The notes below the pieces were generated by a model. It made no database searches and had not been told where the DNA came from. It saw only the letters and a list, made by a program, of their open reading frames with translations. Made by a program: the position numbers and the translations under genes. Of a stretch of DNA of 64,000 nucleotides, positions 43,937-52,657 are shown piece by piece. Each line of letters starts with the position of its first letter. Position 1 is the stretch's first letter. This stretch comes from Pluralibacter gergoviae ATCC 33028 = NBRC 105706 (lineage in GTDB: Bacteria; Pseudomonadota; Gammaproteobacteria; Enterobacterales; Enterobacteriaceae): positions 248,001-312,000 of the forward strand of contig NZ_BCZS01000002.1 in NCBI RefSeq assembly GCF_001598855.1, in the 5' to 3' direction.

Positions 43937-46645
43937 ATGCTGAAAAATATTACCCGGCAGCTGCTCACGCAGCTTGGCCGCCGCTTACCGCGCCGTCTTA
44001 TCGCCCGCGATCCGCTGCCCGATGGCAAAATCCTGGCCGGGGCGCCCATGCCGGAAACCCTGAGTCGGCGCTGCCTCGACGTTGCCGACATGGACGAACG
44101 CGAAATCTGGCGCGCGTTCAACAGCCACCCGGAAGGGCTTAACCCGCAGGAGGTTGAGGCCTCCCGCCAGGCGCACGGTGAAAACGTCATCCCGGCGCAG
44201 AAGCCCGCGCCCTGGTGGGCGCACCTGTGGCGCTGCTACCGCAATCCGTTCAACCTGCTGCTGACGCTGCTGGGCGTTATCTCCTACGCCACCGAAGATC
44301 TGTTTGCCGCCGGGGTGATCGCTCTGATGGTGGCGATAGCGACGCTGCTGAACTTTGTTCAGGAGGCGCGCTCCACCAAAGCGGCGGATGCGCTGAAGGC
44401 GATGGTCAGCAACACCGCCACCGTCCTGCGGGTCATCAACGATCTGGGCGAGAGCCGCTGGGTGGAGATCCCCCTCGACAGGCTGGTGCGCGGCGACATC
44501 GTTAAGCTGTCGGCGGGCGATATGATCCCCGCCGATCTGCGGGTGATCCAGGCCCGGGATCTGTTCGTCGCCCAGGCCTCGCTCACCGGCGAATCGCTGC
44601 CGGTGGAGAAAGTAGCCCGCAGCCGCTGCCCGCAGCAGAGCAATCCGCTGGAGCGGGATAACCTCTGCTTTATGGGCACCAACGTAGTGAGCGGCACGGC
44701 GCAGGCGATTGTTTTTGCCACCGCCGGCGAAACCTGGTTCGGCCAGCTGGCGGGCCGCGTCAGCGAGCAGCCGACGGAGGCGAACGCCTTTCAGAAAGGC
44801 ATCAGCCGCGTCAGCCTGCTGCTGATCCGCTTTATGCTGGTGATGACCCCGGTGGTGCTGCTGATCAACGGCTATACCAAGGGCGACTGGTGGGAAGCGG
44901 CGCTGTTCGCGCTGTCGGTGGCGGTCGGACTGACCCCGGAGATGCTGCCGATGATCGTCACCTCGACCCTGGCGCGCGGGGCGGTGAAGCTGTCGAAGCA
45001 GAAAGTGATCGTCAAGCACCTCGACGCTATCCAGAACTTTGGCGCGATGGATATCCTCTGCACCGACAAAACCGGCACCCTGACCCGGGATAAAATCGTG
45101 CTGGAAAATCACACCGATATCTCGGGCAAAACCAGCGAGCGGGTGCTGCACTGCGCCTGGCTCAACAGCCACTACCAGACCGGCCTCAAGAACCTGCTGG
45201 ATACCGCCGTGCTGGAGGGCGTGGACGAGGCCGAGGCCCGCACCCTTGCGCAGCAGTGGCAGAAGGTGGACGAGATCCCCTTTGATTTTGAGCGCCGCCG
45301 AATGTCGGTCGTGGTGGCCGAAGAGGCAGAGCAGCACCGTCTGATCTGCAAGGGCGCCCTGCAGGAGATCCTTGGCGTTTGTACCCAGGTACGCTTTAAA
45401 GGTGAAGTCATTCCTCTTGATGATGCCATGCTGCGGCGCATCGGCCGGGTGACCGATACCCTCAACCGCCAGGGACTGCGGGTGGTGGCGGTAGCGACCA
45501 AAACCCTGCCCGCCCGCAGCGGGGATTACCAGCGCGTCGACGAATCGGATCTGATCCTCGAAGGCTATATCGCCTTCCTCGATCCGCCGAAAGAGAGCAC
45601 TGCCCCGGCGCTGAAGGCGCTGAAGGCCAGCGGCATCACCGTTAAAATTCTCACCGGCGACAGCGAGCTGGTGGCGGCGAAGGTGTGCCGCGACGTCGGG
45701 CTGGATGCGGGCGAGGTTATCGTCGGCAGCCAGGTTGACGCCCTCTCTGACGATGCGCTGGCGGCGCTGGCGAAAAGCACCACGCTGTTTGCCCGCCTGA
45801 CGCCGATGCACAAAGAGCGCATCGTAACGCTGCTCAAGCGGGAAGGGCACGTGGTCGGCTTTATGGGCGACGGCATTAACGACGCTCCGGCCCTGCGCGC
45901 CGCCGATATCGGCATTTCGGTTGACGGCGCGGTGGACATCGCCCGCGAAGCCGCCGACATCATCCTGCTGGAGAAGAGCCTGATGGTGCTGGAGCAGGGC
46001 GTCATCGAGGGCCGGCGCACCTTTGCCAACATGCTCAAGTACATCAAGATGACCGCCAGCTCCAACTTCGGCAACGTCTTTAGCGTGCTGGTGGCCAGCG
46101 CCTTCCTGCCGTTCCTGCCGATGCTGCCGCTGCATCTGCTGATCCAGAACCTGCTGTACGATGTATCCCAGGTGGCGATCCCGTTTGATAACGTCGATGA
46201 AGAGCAGATCCGTAAACCGCAGCGCTGGAACCCGGCCGATCTCGGGCGCTTTATGATCTTCTTTGGGCCGATCAGTTCGATTTTCGACATTCTGACCTTC
46301 TGCCTGATGTGGTTCGTGTTCCACGCCAATACGCCGGAGCAGCAGACCCTGTTCCAGTCCGGCTGGTTCGTGGTGGGCCTGCTGTCGCAGACGCTGATTG
46401 TGCATATGATCCGCACCCGCCGCATCCCGTTCATCCAGAGCCGCGCCGCCTGGCCGCTGTGCGTGATGACCCTGGTGGTGATGGTCGTCGGCATTACGCT
46501 GCCGTTCTCGCCGCTGGCGCCGTATCTGTCGCTGCAGGCGCTGCCGCTGAGCTACTTCCCGTGGCTGGTGGCGATTCTTGCGGGGTATATGACGCTGACG
46601 CAGATGGTGAAAGGGATTTACAGCCGCCGGTACGGGTGGCAGTAG
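43937..46645 (+). CDS. mgtA: Magnesium-importing P-type ATPase
   Basis: A 902-residue P3B-type ATPase of the inner membrane. Landmarks: LTGES in the actuator domain, phosphorylated Asp377 in CTDKTGTL, KGAL nucleotide site, GDGINDAPALRAADIG hinge, and ten helices in the family layout ending in RYGWQ. Imports Mg2+ with the gradient when PhoPQ is active. The ATG at 43937 matches the family N-terminus (MLKNITRQLL). The 358 bases between treR and this gene hold the PhoP promoter and the mgtL leader. Confidence 0.95.
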   Translation: MLKNITRQLLTQLGRRLPRRLIARDPLPDGKILAGAPMPETLSRRCLDVADMDEREIWRAFNSHPEGLNPQEVEASRQAHGENVIPAQKPAPWWAHLWRCYRNPFNLLLTLLGVISYATEDLFAAGVIALMVAIATLLNFVQEARSTKAADALKAMVSNTATVLRVINDLGESRWVEIPLDRLVRGDIVKLSAGDMIPADLRVIQARDLFVAQASLTGESLPVEKVARSRCPQQSNPLERDNLCFMGTNVVSGTAQAIVFATAGETWFGQLAGRVSEQPTEANAFQKGISRVSLLLIRFMLVMTPVVLLINGYTKGDWWEAALFALSVAVGLTPEMLPMIVTSTLARGAVKLSKQKVIVKHLDAIQNFGAMDILCTDKTGTLTRDKIVLENHTDISGKTSERVLHCAWLNSHYQTGLKNLLDTAVLEGVDEAEARTLAQQWQKVDEIPFDFERRRMSVVVAEEAEQHRLICKGALQEILGVCTQVRFKGEVIPLDDAMLRRIGRVTDTLNRQGLRVVAVATKTLPARSGDYQRVDESDLILEGYIAFLDPPKESTAPALKALKASGITVKILTGDSELVAAKVCRDVGLDAGEVIVGSQVDALSDDALAALAKSTTLFARLTPMHKERIVTLLKREGHVVGFMGDGINDAPALRAADIGISVDGAVDIAREAADIILLEKSLMVLEQGVIEGRRTFANMLKYIKMTASSNFGNVFSVLVASAFLPFLPMLPLHLLIQNLLYDVSQVAIPFDNVDEEQIRKPQRWNPADLGRFMIFFGPISSIFDILTFCLMWFVFHANTPEQQTLFQSGWFVVGLLSQTLIVHMIRTRRIPFIQSRAAWPLCVMTLVVMVVGITLPFSPLAPYLSLQALPLSYFPWLVAILAGYMTLTQMVKGIYSRRYGWQ

Positions 46646-46761
46646 GGAGGGGGGCTGGAATGAGGGGACAGATGCGGAAACACGAATCCGCCCTTGACCC
46701 CCTAATTTCCGCGTGATACCTCAGTAGCTTGCATTTTTTGGCCCGTCATAAAGGAACTCTC

Positions 46762-49155
46762 ATGCTAAAAACCGTGCGCTACAGCCTGCTGTCCACCGGA
46801 CTGCTGCTGGCCGGTGCCGCGCTGGCGGCCCCCGCGGGCGATCTGCCCCTGATGCCCTGGCCCTCGCAGGTGGCGCGCCCCGCCGCTGAAGGGGCGCTGA
46901 TCCTCAATAACACCCTTACCGTCAGCATCACCGGCGACGACCTCGGCGATGCCGCCGACCGTCTGCGCGGGCGCATCGCCCGCCAGACCGGCTGGGAGAT
47001 GCTGCCCCAGCCGCCGGAGGTTAAAAACCCGACCATCGCGATCGTCATTGCGAAAAAGGTGCCGCCCGTGCCGCTCCCCGACAGCGACGAGCGCTATAAG
47101 CTGGTGGTCGATGAGAACGGCGTGAAGCTCACCGCGAATACCCGCTTCGGCGCTCTGCACGGCATAGAGACGCTGCTGCAGCTGATCCATAATGGTCCGA
47201 ACAATACCGCCATCCCTTACGTCACCATCGACGACGCGCCGCGCTTCCCCTGGCGCGGGCTGCTGCTCGACCCCGCCCGCCACTTTCTGCCGGTTGAGGA
47301 CATCAAGCGGCAGATTGACGGCATGGCGGCGGCCAAGCTTAACGTCCTGCACTGGCACCTGACCGACGATCAGGGCTGGCGCTTCGCCTCCACCCGCTAT
47401 CCGAAGCTGCAGCAGCTGGCGAGCGACGGGCAGTACTACACCCAGGCGCAGATGAAAGAGGTGGTGCGCTACGCCGCCGAACGCGGCATCCGCGTGGTGC
47501 CGGAGATCGATATGCCGGGCCATGCCTCTGCCATCGCGGTGGCCTATCCGGAGCTGATGAGCGCTCCGGGCCCGTATCAGATGGAGCGCCGCTGGGGCGT
47601 GCTCAAGCCGGTGCTCGATCCGACCAAAGAGGCGACCTACGCCTTCGCCGAGGCGATGGTCAGCGAGCTGGCGGCCATTTTCCCCGACCCTTATCTGCAT
47701 ATCGGCGGCGATGAGGTGGACGACAGCCAGTGGAAAAATAACCCGGATATCCAGCGCTTTATGCGCGAGCACCGGCTGGCGGACAGCGGCGCCCTGCAGG
47801 CGTACTTTAACCGCCGTCTTGAAACCATTCTGGAAAAGCACCACCGCCAGATGGTGGGCTGGGATGAGATCTACCATCCCGACCTGCCGAAGAGCATCCT
47901 GATCCAGTCCTGGCAGGGGCAGGACGCGCTGGCCGAGGTGGCGAAAAACGGCTACCGGGGCATTCTCTCCACCGGCTTCTATCTCGACCAGCCTCAGTAC
48001 ACCGCCTACCACTATCGCAACGAGCCGGTGCCGCAGGGGCTGGACGGCGTGGACAATATTGGTGAGACGGAGAGCGCCCAGAGCTGGAGCTTCTCGATGC
48101 CGCGCCTCAAGGGCAGCCCGGTTACCGGCAGCTTCACGCTGGTGAAGGGCAAGGACGAGTGGCGCGGCTTTATCGACTTCAGCGGCAAAACGCGCCGCGC
48201 GGTGCAGGACATCGAGTGGCTGACGCCGGACCAGGTGACCTTCACCGTTGATAGCTGGATGGGCGAAACCCGGCCGGTGCTGAATATCCACGATGACCAG
48301 ATTAAAGGCTACTTCCTGCTGGGCAATACCCGCTACCCGGTGACCGGCAGCAGCCTCGACGAGGTGCCGAAAGGCATTGCGCCGACGGTGCTCAGCGCGG
48401 AGCAGGAGAAAAATCTGCTCGGCGGCGAAGCGGCGCTGTGGAGCGAAAACGTGGTTGCCCCGGTGCTCGATATCCGCCTCTGGCCCCGCGCCTTCGCGGT
48501 GGCGGAGCGGCTGTGGTCGGCGAAGGACGTCAACGATACCGACAATATGTACCAGCGCCTGCAGGCCATCGACGGCTGGTCAACGGTCTCCGTCGGCCTG
48601 CAGCAGCATACCCAGCAGCTGGTGCAGTTCACCCGGCTGGCCAACGGCGGCGGAACGCTGCCGCTGCAGATCCTCGCCCAGGCGCTGGAGCCCGCCCACT
48701 ACTACACCCGCCAGCACCTCAAGTTCCAGGCGGGCAACTACACCCAGCTTGAACCGCTGAACCGGCTGGCCGACGCCCTGCCGGCGGAGAGCAATACCGT
48801 GCGCGGCCTCGACCAGTGGGCGGATAACCTGATAAGCGATCCGGAGGACAACGAAAGCGCCGACGCCCTGCGTCACGTCTTCACCCGCTGGCAGAACAAC
48901 ACCGCCGACGTGATGCCGCTCACCGACGCCAGCTACCTGCTGTCCGCCATCAAGCCGGTGGTGCTGCAGGTGGACAAGCTGGCCGCGCTCGGCCTGCGCC
49001 TGACCGATCTGGTGGCGCGCCAGGGGACGCTGGATGACAAAGAGTATGCCTCCCTCCAGACCCAGCTGGACGAAGCGGCGAAAACCCAGGATGAGCTGGT
49101 GATTGCGGCGGTCTATCCGCTGGAGAAACTGCTGCGGGCAACGCGCATCGAGTGA
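46762..49155 (+). CDS. Exported beta-N-acetylhexosaminidase (GH20)
   Basis: A 797-residue enzyme with signal peptide (LLSTGLLLAGAALAAPAG). GH20b N-terminal domain to about residue 150, then the catalytic barrel: RGLLLDPARHFLP, LNVLHWHLTDDQGWRF, VVPEIDMPGHASA and the catalytic pair Asp317-Glu318 in HIGGDEVDD. A stretch of about 120 residues (431-550) interrupts the barrel before LGGEAALWSENV. A helical C-terminal domain of about 200 residues follows. Releases terminal GlcNAc/GalNAc from chitooligosaccharides or glycans. The ATG at 46762 follows AAAGGAA. Not part of the E. coli backbone. Confidence 0.9.
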   Translation: MLKTVRYSLLSTGLLLAGAALAAPAGDLPLMPWPSQVARPAAEGALILNNTLTVSITGDDLGDAADRLRGRIARQTGWEMLPQPPEVKNPTIAIVIAKKVPPVPLPDSDERYKLVVDENGVKLTANTRFGALHGIETLLQLIHNGPNNTAIPYVTIDDAPRFPWRGLLLDPARHFLPVEDIKRQIDGMAAAKLNVLHWHLTDDQGWRFASTRYPKLQQLASDGQYYTQAQMKEVVRYAAERGIRVVPEIDMPGHASAIAVAYPELMSAPGPYQMERRWGVLKPVLDPTKEATYAFAEAMVSELAAIFPDPYLHIGGDEVDDSQWKNNPDIQRFMREHRLADSGALQAYFNRRLETILEKHHRQMVGWDEIYHPDLPKSILIQSWQGQDALAEVAKNGYRGILSTGFYLDQPQYTAYHYRNEPVPQGLDGVDNIGETESAQSWSFSMPRLKGSPVTGSFTLVKGKDEWRGFIDFSGKTRRAVQDIEWLTPDQVTFTVDSWMGETRPVLNIHDDQIKGYFLLGNTRYPVTGSSLDEVPKGIAPTVLSAEQEKNLLGGEAALWSENVVAPVLDIRLWPRAFAVAERLWSAKDVNDTDNMYQRLQAIDGWSTVSVGLQQHTQQLVQFTRLANGGGTLPLQILAQALEPAHYYTRQHLKFQAGNYTQLEPLNRLADALPAESNTVRGLDQWADNLISDPEDNESADALRHVFTRWQNNTADVMPLTDASYLLSAIKPVVLQVDKLAALGLRLTDLVARQGTLDDKEYASLQTQLDEAAKTQDELVIAAVYPLEKLLRATRIE

Positions 49156-49344
49156 GGATGTTTTCATAACTGCCGGGGCGAGGCCAATCTTCCCCCGGCC
49201 ATCGCTTCACGCTGACACCCGCCGCTTTTCAGGCTGGCTCCCCCCACTTTCCCTTCCCCGACAGCTTCACAATGATTTTTATTGTGAGCTTTATCATCCA
49301 ATGCGCGATCTCTTATGTATTGCGTTAATAAAAGGTGATAATTA

Positions 49345-49385
49345 GTGATACATATTTTTAATTTTTTGTTTTAAATGTGTATCAC
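49345..49385. repeat. Inverted repeat in an AT-rich intergenic stretch
   Basis: GTGATACA (49345-49352) and TGTATCAC (49378-49385) enclose an AT-rich loop. Together with the terminator below it fills much of the 378-bp gap between the hexosaminidase and the channel gene. Confidence 0.45.
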
Positions 49386-49390
49386 CATTT

Positions 49391-49430
49391 GGTGCGGTGA
49401 GCCAATTTCCACTCACCGCGCCCACCTTTT
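49391..49430 (+). terminator. Probable terminator after the hexosaminidase gene
   Basis: GGTGCGGTGAG (49391-49401) and CTCACCGCGCC (49412-49422), one G-T pair, followed by CACCTTTTCTT. Confidence 0.6.
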
Positions 49431-49533
49431 CTTAGGCGGGGATCGGCGGCTCATCGGCTCTTTTCTTCCGGGTATTCGTGCCATCAGATCCTGAGTAATA
49501 ACACAAATATCAATAAGATAAGGTAAGGGTATT

Positions 49534-50406
49534 ATGGCGGGAAAATATGGTAAGGCTCTGTTTGTCTGTCTGTTTTTCGGGTTCGGCAAGGTGGCGATGG
49601 CAATTGATTTTGATGCCGGAGATTACACCGCAATGCCGGAGGGGACCAACCTCGGGCTGCTCTACTATACCCATGCGAAAAGCGGCTCTTATTATGCGGG
49701 AGGTCAGCAGGTAAAACATGATACAAGTCTGACGCAGGACGTCTCTATTCTTCGTATGATTCACTTTACCACTATCGGCGGTTTTACTGTCGATCCGCAG
49801 TTCCTGCTGCCGTTCGGGCGCGTCCACGGCAGGATGAGCGGCAACAGCATGGGAACGGCGCACGGTGTCGGGGATTTGATTCTGGCGTCGACGCTGTGGC
49901 TTTACAACAACCCGTCTACCCGCACCTGGTTCGGGATCACCCCCTTTATCTATGTCCCTACCGGAAACTACAGCCATGACGATGCGCTGAACATGGGAGA
50001 GCACCGCTGGAAATATTCGCTGCAGGCGGCATTTACCACGCCGATTGTCGAAAATCTGCTTTTTGATATCGGGGCGGACGCCACCTGGTTTGGCGATAAC
50101 AACAATTATGGGGCGTCATCCAGCCGGCTTTCGGAGGGCACCCTGTATCAGGGGCAGGTTCACCTGCGCTACCAGCTAACGCCGGCGTTCGATATCAGAA
50201 CGTCTTACTCAAAGCTCTGGGGAGGCAACACTTCCGTAGACGGCATCAGCCAGGGCAAGCCGGGTGAACAGAAATACAGCGTCGGCGGGGCCTGGATGTT
50301 CGCGAGCAAAACGCAGCTCATGGCGACCTGGGGGCGCGATGCCAGCATAGATAACGGATTTAAGAACGAGAGCGTTTTTAATTTCAGAGTGATGCAAATG
50401 TTTTAA
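49534..50406 (+). CDS. Outer-membrane channel of the MetA/phenol-degradation transporter family
   Basis: A 290-residue secreted protein (signal GKALFVCLFFGFGKVAMA) with alternating amphipathic beta-strands and a C-terminal Phe (…FRVMQMF), the pattern of PF13557-type outer-membrane barrels. Blocks: YTAMPEGTNLGLLYYTHAKS, DPQFLLPFGRVHGRM, WFGITPFIYVPTGNYSHDDALNMGEHRWKYSLQAAFTTPI. Such channels often accompany PQQ-dependent alcohol or aromatic oxidation genes. Encoded 25 bp before the dehydrogenase, so it probably admits its substrate. The gene looks less GC-rich than its neighbours. Confidence 0.8.
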   Translation: MAGKYGKALFVCLFFGFGKVAMAIDFDAGDYTAMPEGTNLGLLYYTHAKSGSYYAGGQQVKHDTSLTQDVSILRMIHFTTIGGFTVDPQFLLPFGRVHGRMSGNSMGTAHGVGDLILASTLWLYNNPSTRTWFGITPFIYVPTGNYSHDDALNMGEHRWKYSLQAAFTTPIVENLLFDIGADATWFGDNNNYGASSSRLSEGTLYQGQVHLRYQLTPAFDIRTSYSKLWGGNTSVDGISQGKPGEQKYSVGGAWMFASKTQLMATWGRDASIDNGFKNESVFNFRVMQMF

Positions 50407-50431
50407 GGAAGCGTCACAGGAGCAATGAATC

Positions 50432-52657
50432 ATGCGCAATATCATAAAAAAAGTGCGGGGATGCATCGCATTCATCGGCATTTTCACCTGCTTTCTCAGT
50501 ACTATCGCATTTGCCGCCGCATCGGCACATGAGGACACCGGGCGTGAGATTATCAATGCGGATAAGCGGCCGCAGGACTGGCTGACCTACGGACGTACCT
50601 ATTCAGAACAGCGCTACTCGCCGTTAGACAGCATTAACGAACGCAACGTTGGCCAGCTTAAAATCGCCTGGTATCAGGATTTTGACACGAATCGCGGCCA
50701 GGAGGGCACGCCGCTGGTGGTTGATGGCGTGCTCTATGCCACCACGAACTGGAGTAAGGTCCGGGCCTATAAAGCCGATACCGGCGAGCTGCTCTGGCAA
50801 TACGATCCGAGAGTGCCGGGCGATACTGCCGTGAGAGGATGCTGCGATACCGTCAATCGCGGGGCGGCTTACTGGAACGGTAAGATCATTATCGGCACCT
50901 TTGATGGCCGGCTGGTCGCGCTGAATGCGAAAACTGGCCAGCCAGTCTGGGAGGTCAATACGATCCCGCAGGACGCGCAGCTGGGGGATGTCCGCAGCTA
51001 CATCGTGGACGGCGCGCCCCGGGTGGCGAAAGGCGTGGTGATTATCGGCAATGGCGGGGCGGAATTTGGCGCCAGAGGTTTTGTCTCCGGCTTTGATGCC
51101 GAAACCGGTAAACTCCGGTGGCGCTTTTTCACGGTGCCCGCGCCTGATAATAAACCGGATCGTGCGGTATCCGATGGCCCGCTCTCAACGCTTGCCTACA
51201 AAACATGGGGGCCGGGCAACTGGGTAAAATCCGGGGGCGGCGGTACGGTGTGGGATGCCATTACCTACGATCCGCAAACCGATCTCGTCTATATTGGCGT
51301 CGGCAACGGTTCGCCCTGGAACTATAAACTGCGCTCCGGCGGCGTTGGCGATAACCTCTTCCTCGGCAGTATCGTCGCCCTGCGCCCCGAAACCGGGGAG
51401 TATGTCTGGCACTTCCAGGAGACGCCGCAGGATCAGTGGGACTTCACCTCCACGCAACAGATCATGACCGCCGACATACTGCTGGATGGCAAGCCCCGCC
51501 ACGTGGTGATGCACGCCCCCAAAAACGGCTTTTTCTATATTCTGGATGCGAAAACCGGCAAGTTTCTCTCCGCAAAAAACTACGTGGACGTTAACTGGGC
51601 GAAGGGCGTCAATCCGCAGACCGGACGTCCCAATACGGTTCCTGAGGCGCTCTATTCGCTGACCGGCAAGCCCTGGCTGAGTTTTCCGGGAGACTTAGGC
51701 GGCCACAACTGGCAGCCGATGGCCTACAGCCCTAAAACCGGCTATGTCTATATTCCGGCGCAGCAAATCCCGTTTAATTATGTCCCCGGCACCGACAGTA
51801 ACATGAAGTCAAAGGGCCTGAACCTCGGTCTTGATATGTCAAAAATTGGCGCGCCGGATGATGCGAAAGTGAAAACGCAGTTTGCCGGGCTGCTGAAGGG
51901 CTGGCTGATCGCCTGGGATCCGGTGAAGCAGGCGCCGGCGTTCACCGTCGATCATCAGGGGCCGTGGAATGGCGGCGTTCTGGCGACGGCGGGCAATCTG
52001 GTTTTCCAGGGGCTCACCAACGGCTTGTTTAATGCCTACGATGCCCGGACCGGTAAACAGCTGTGGCAGATCCCGCTACAGAGTGCGGTGATGGCCGCGC
52101 CGATCGCCTACGCCGTCAACGGCAAGCAGTATATCGCGGTAGAGGTAGGCTGGGGCGGCATCTACCCCCTGTTAATGGGCGGCATGGCGCGCACCGGCGG
52201 CTGGACGGTCAATAAATCGCGTTTAGTGGTCTTTTCGCTGGATGGCGATAAGCAGCTGCCGCCGGTGAATAAAAAAGGCTTTCTGCCGGTGAAGCCGCCG
52301 CACGATTTCGACGCGGCGCAGGCGAAAGCGGGTTACGCCCACTATATGGATTACTGCGCGGCCTGCCACGGCGACAACGGTGAATCGGGCGGCGTCTTGC
52401 CCGACCTTCGCTGGTCAGGCGCCATTCGCGATCCGGACGCGTTTTATCGCGTGGTCGGAGACGGCGCGCTGACGGCTTACGGCATGGTGGGCTTTAAGGA
52501 TGCCATGACGCCGCAGCAGATCGAGACGATTCGCCAGTTCCTGGTCGGACGCGCCGGTGCGACCTACGATCGGGAAGTGAAAGCCCGCGAGAATCAGCAG
52601 CAGATCCCCGGCCAGATAATCATTGGCCCTGATTTTTCTCAGGGAGGTGTGCAATGA
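50432..52657 (+). CDS. PQQ-dependent quinohaemoprotein alcohol dehydrogenase (ADH subunit I type)
   Basis: A 741-residue periplasmic enzyme: signal peptide (to about residue 31), an eight-bladed PQQ propeller with W-motifs (WLTYGRTYSEQRYSPL start), the vicinal disulphide Cys137-Cys138 (VRGCCDTVNRG), and a C-terminal cytochrome c domain with Cys642-Ala-Ala-Cys645-His646. This is the layout of type II/III quinohaemoprotein ADHs, the latter working with a separate tri-haem cytochrome, as encoded immediately downstream (ATGA overlap). It oxidises alcohols to aldehydes. PQQ synthesis genes are not in the window. Confidence 0.9.
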   Translation: MRNIIKKVRGCIAFIGIFTCFLSTIAFAAASAHEDTGREIINADKRPQDWLTYGRTYSEQRYSPLDSINERNVGQLKIAWYQDFDTNRGQEGTPLVVDGVLYATTNWSKVRAYKADTGELLWQYDPRVPGDTAVRGCCDTVNRGAAYWNGKIIIGTFDGRLVALNAKTGQPVWEVNTIPQDAQLGDVRSYIVDGAPRVAKGVVIIGNGGAEFGARGFVSGFDAETGKLRWRFFTVPAPDNKPDRAVSDGPLSTLAYKTWGPGNWVKSGGGGTVWDAITYDPQTDLVYIGVGNGSPWNYKLRSGGVGDNLFLGSIVALRPETGEYVWHFQETPQDQWDFTSTQQIMTADILLDGKPRHVVMHAPKNGFFYILDAKTGKFLSAKNYVDVNWAKGVNPQTGRPNTVPEALYSLTGKPWLSFPGDLGGHNWQPMAYSPKTGYVYIPAQQIPFNYVPGTDSNMKSKGLNLGLDMSKIGAPDDAKVKTQFAGLLKGWLIAWDPVKQAPAFTVDHQGPWNGGVLATAGNLVFQGLTNGLFNAYDARTGKQLWQIPLQSAVMAAPIAYAVNGKQYIAVEVGWGGIYPLLMGGMARTGGWTVNKSRLVVFSLDGDKQLPPVNKKGFLPVKPPHDFDAAQAKAGYAHYMDYCAACHGDNGESGGVLPDLRWSGAIRDPDAFYRVVGDGALTAYGMVGFKDAMTPQQIETIRQFLVGRAGATYDREVKARENQQQIPGQIIIGPDFSQGGVQ

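Noticed and set aside
43985-46405. 806-codon minus-strand frame across mgtA
   Set aside because: Shadow of mgtA, whose protein is complete and conserved; the antisense product is rich in Gln, His and Arg with no domain.
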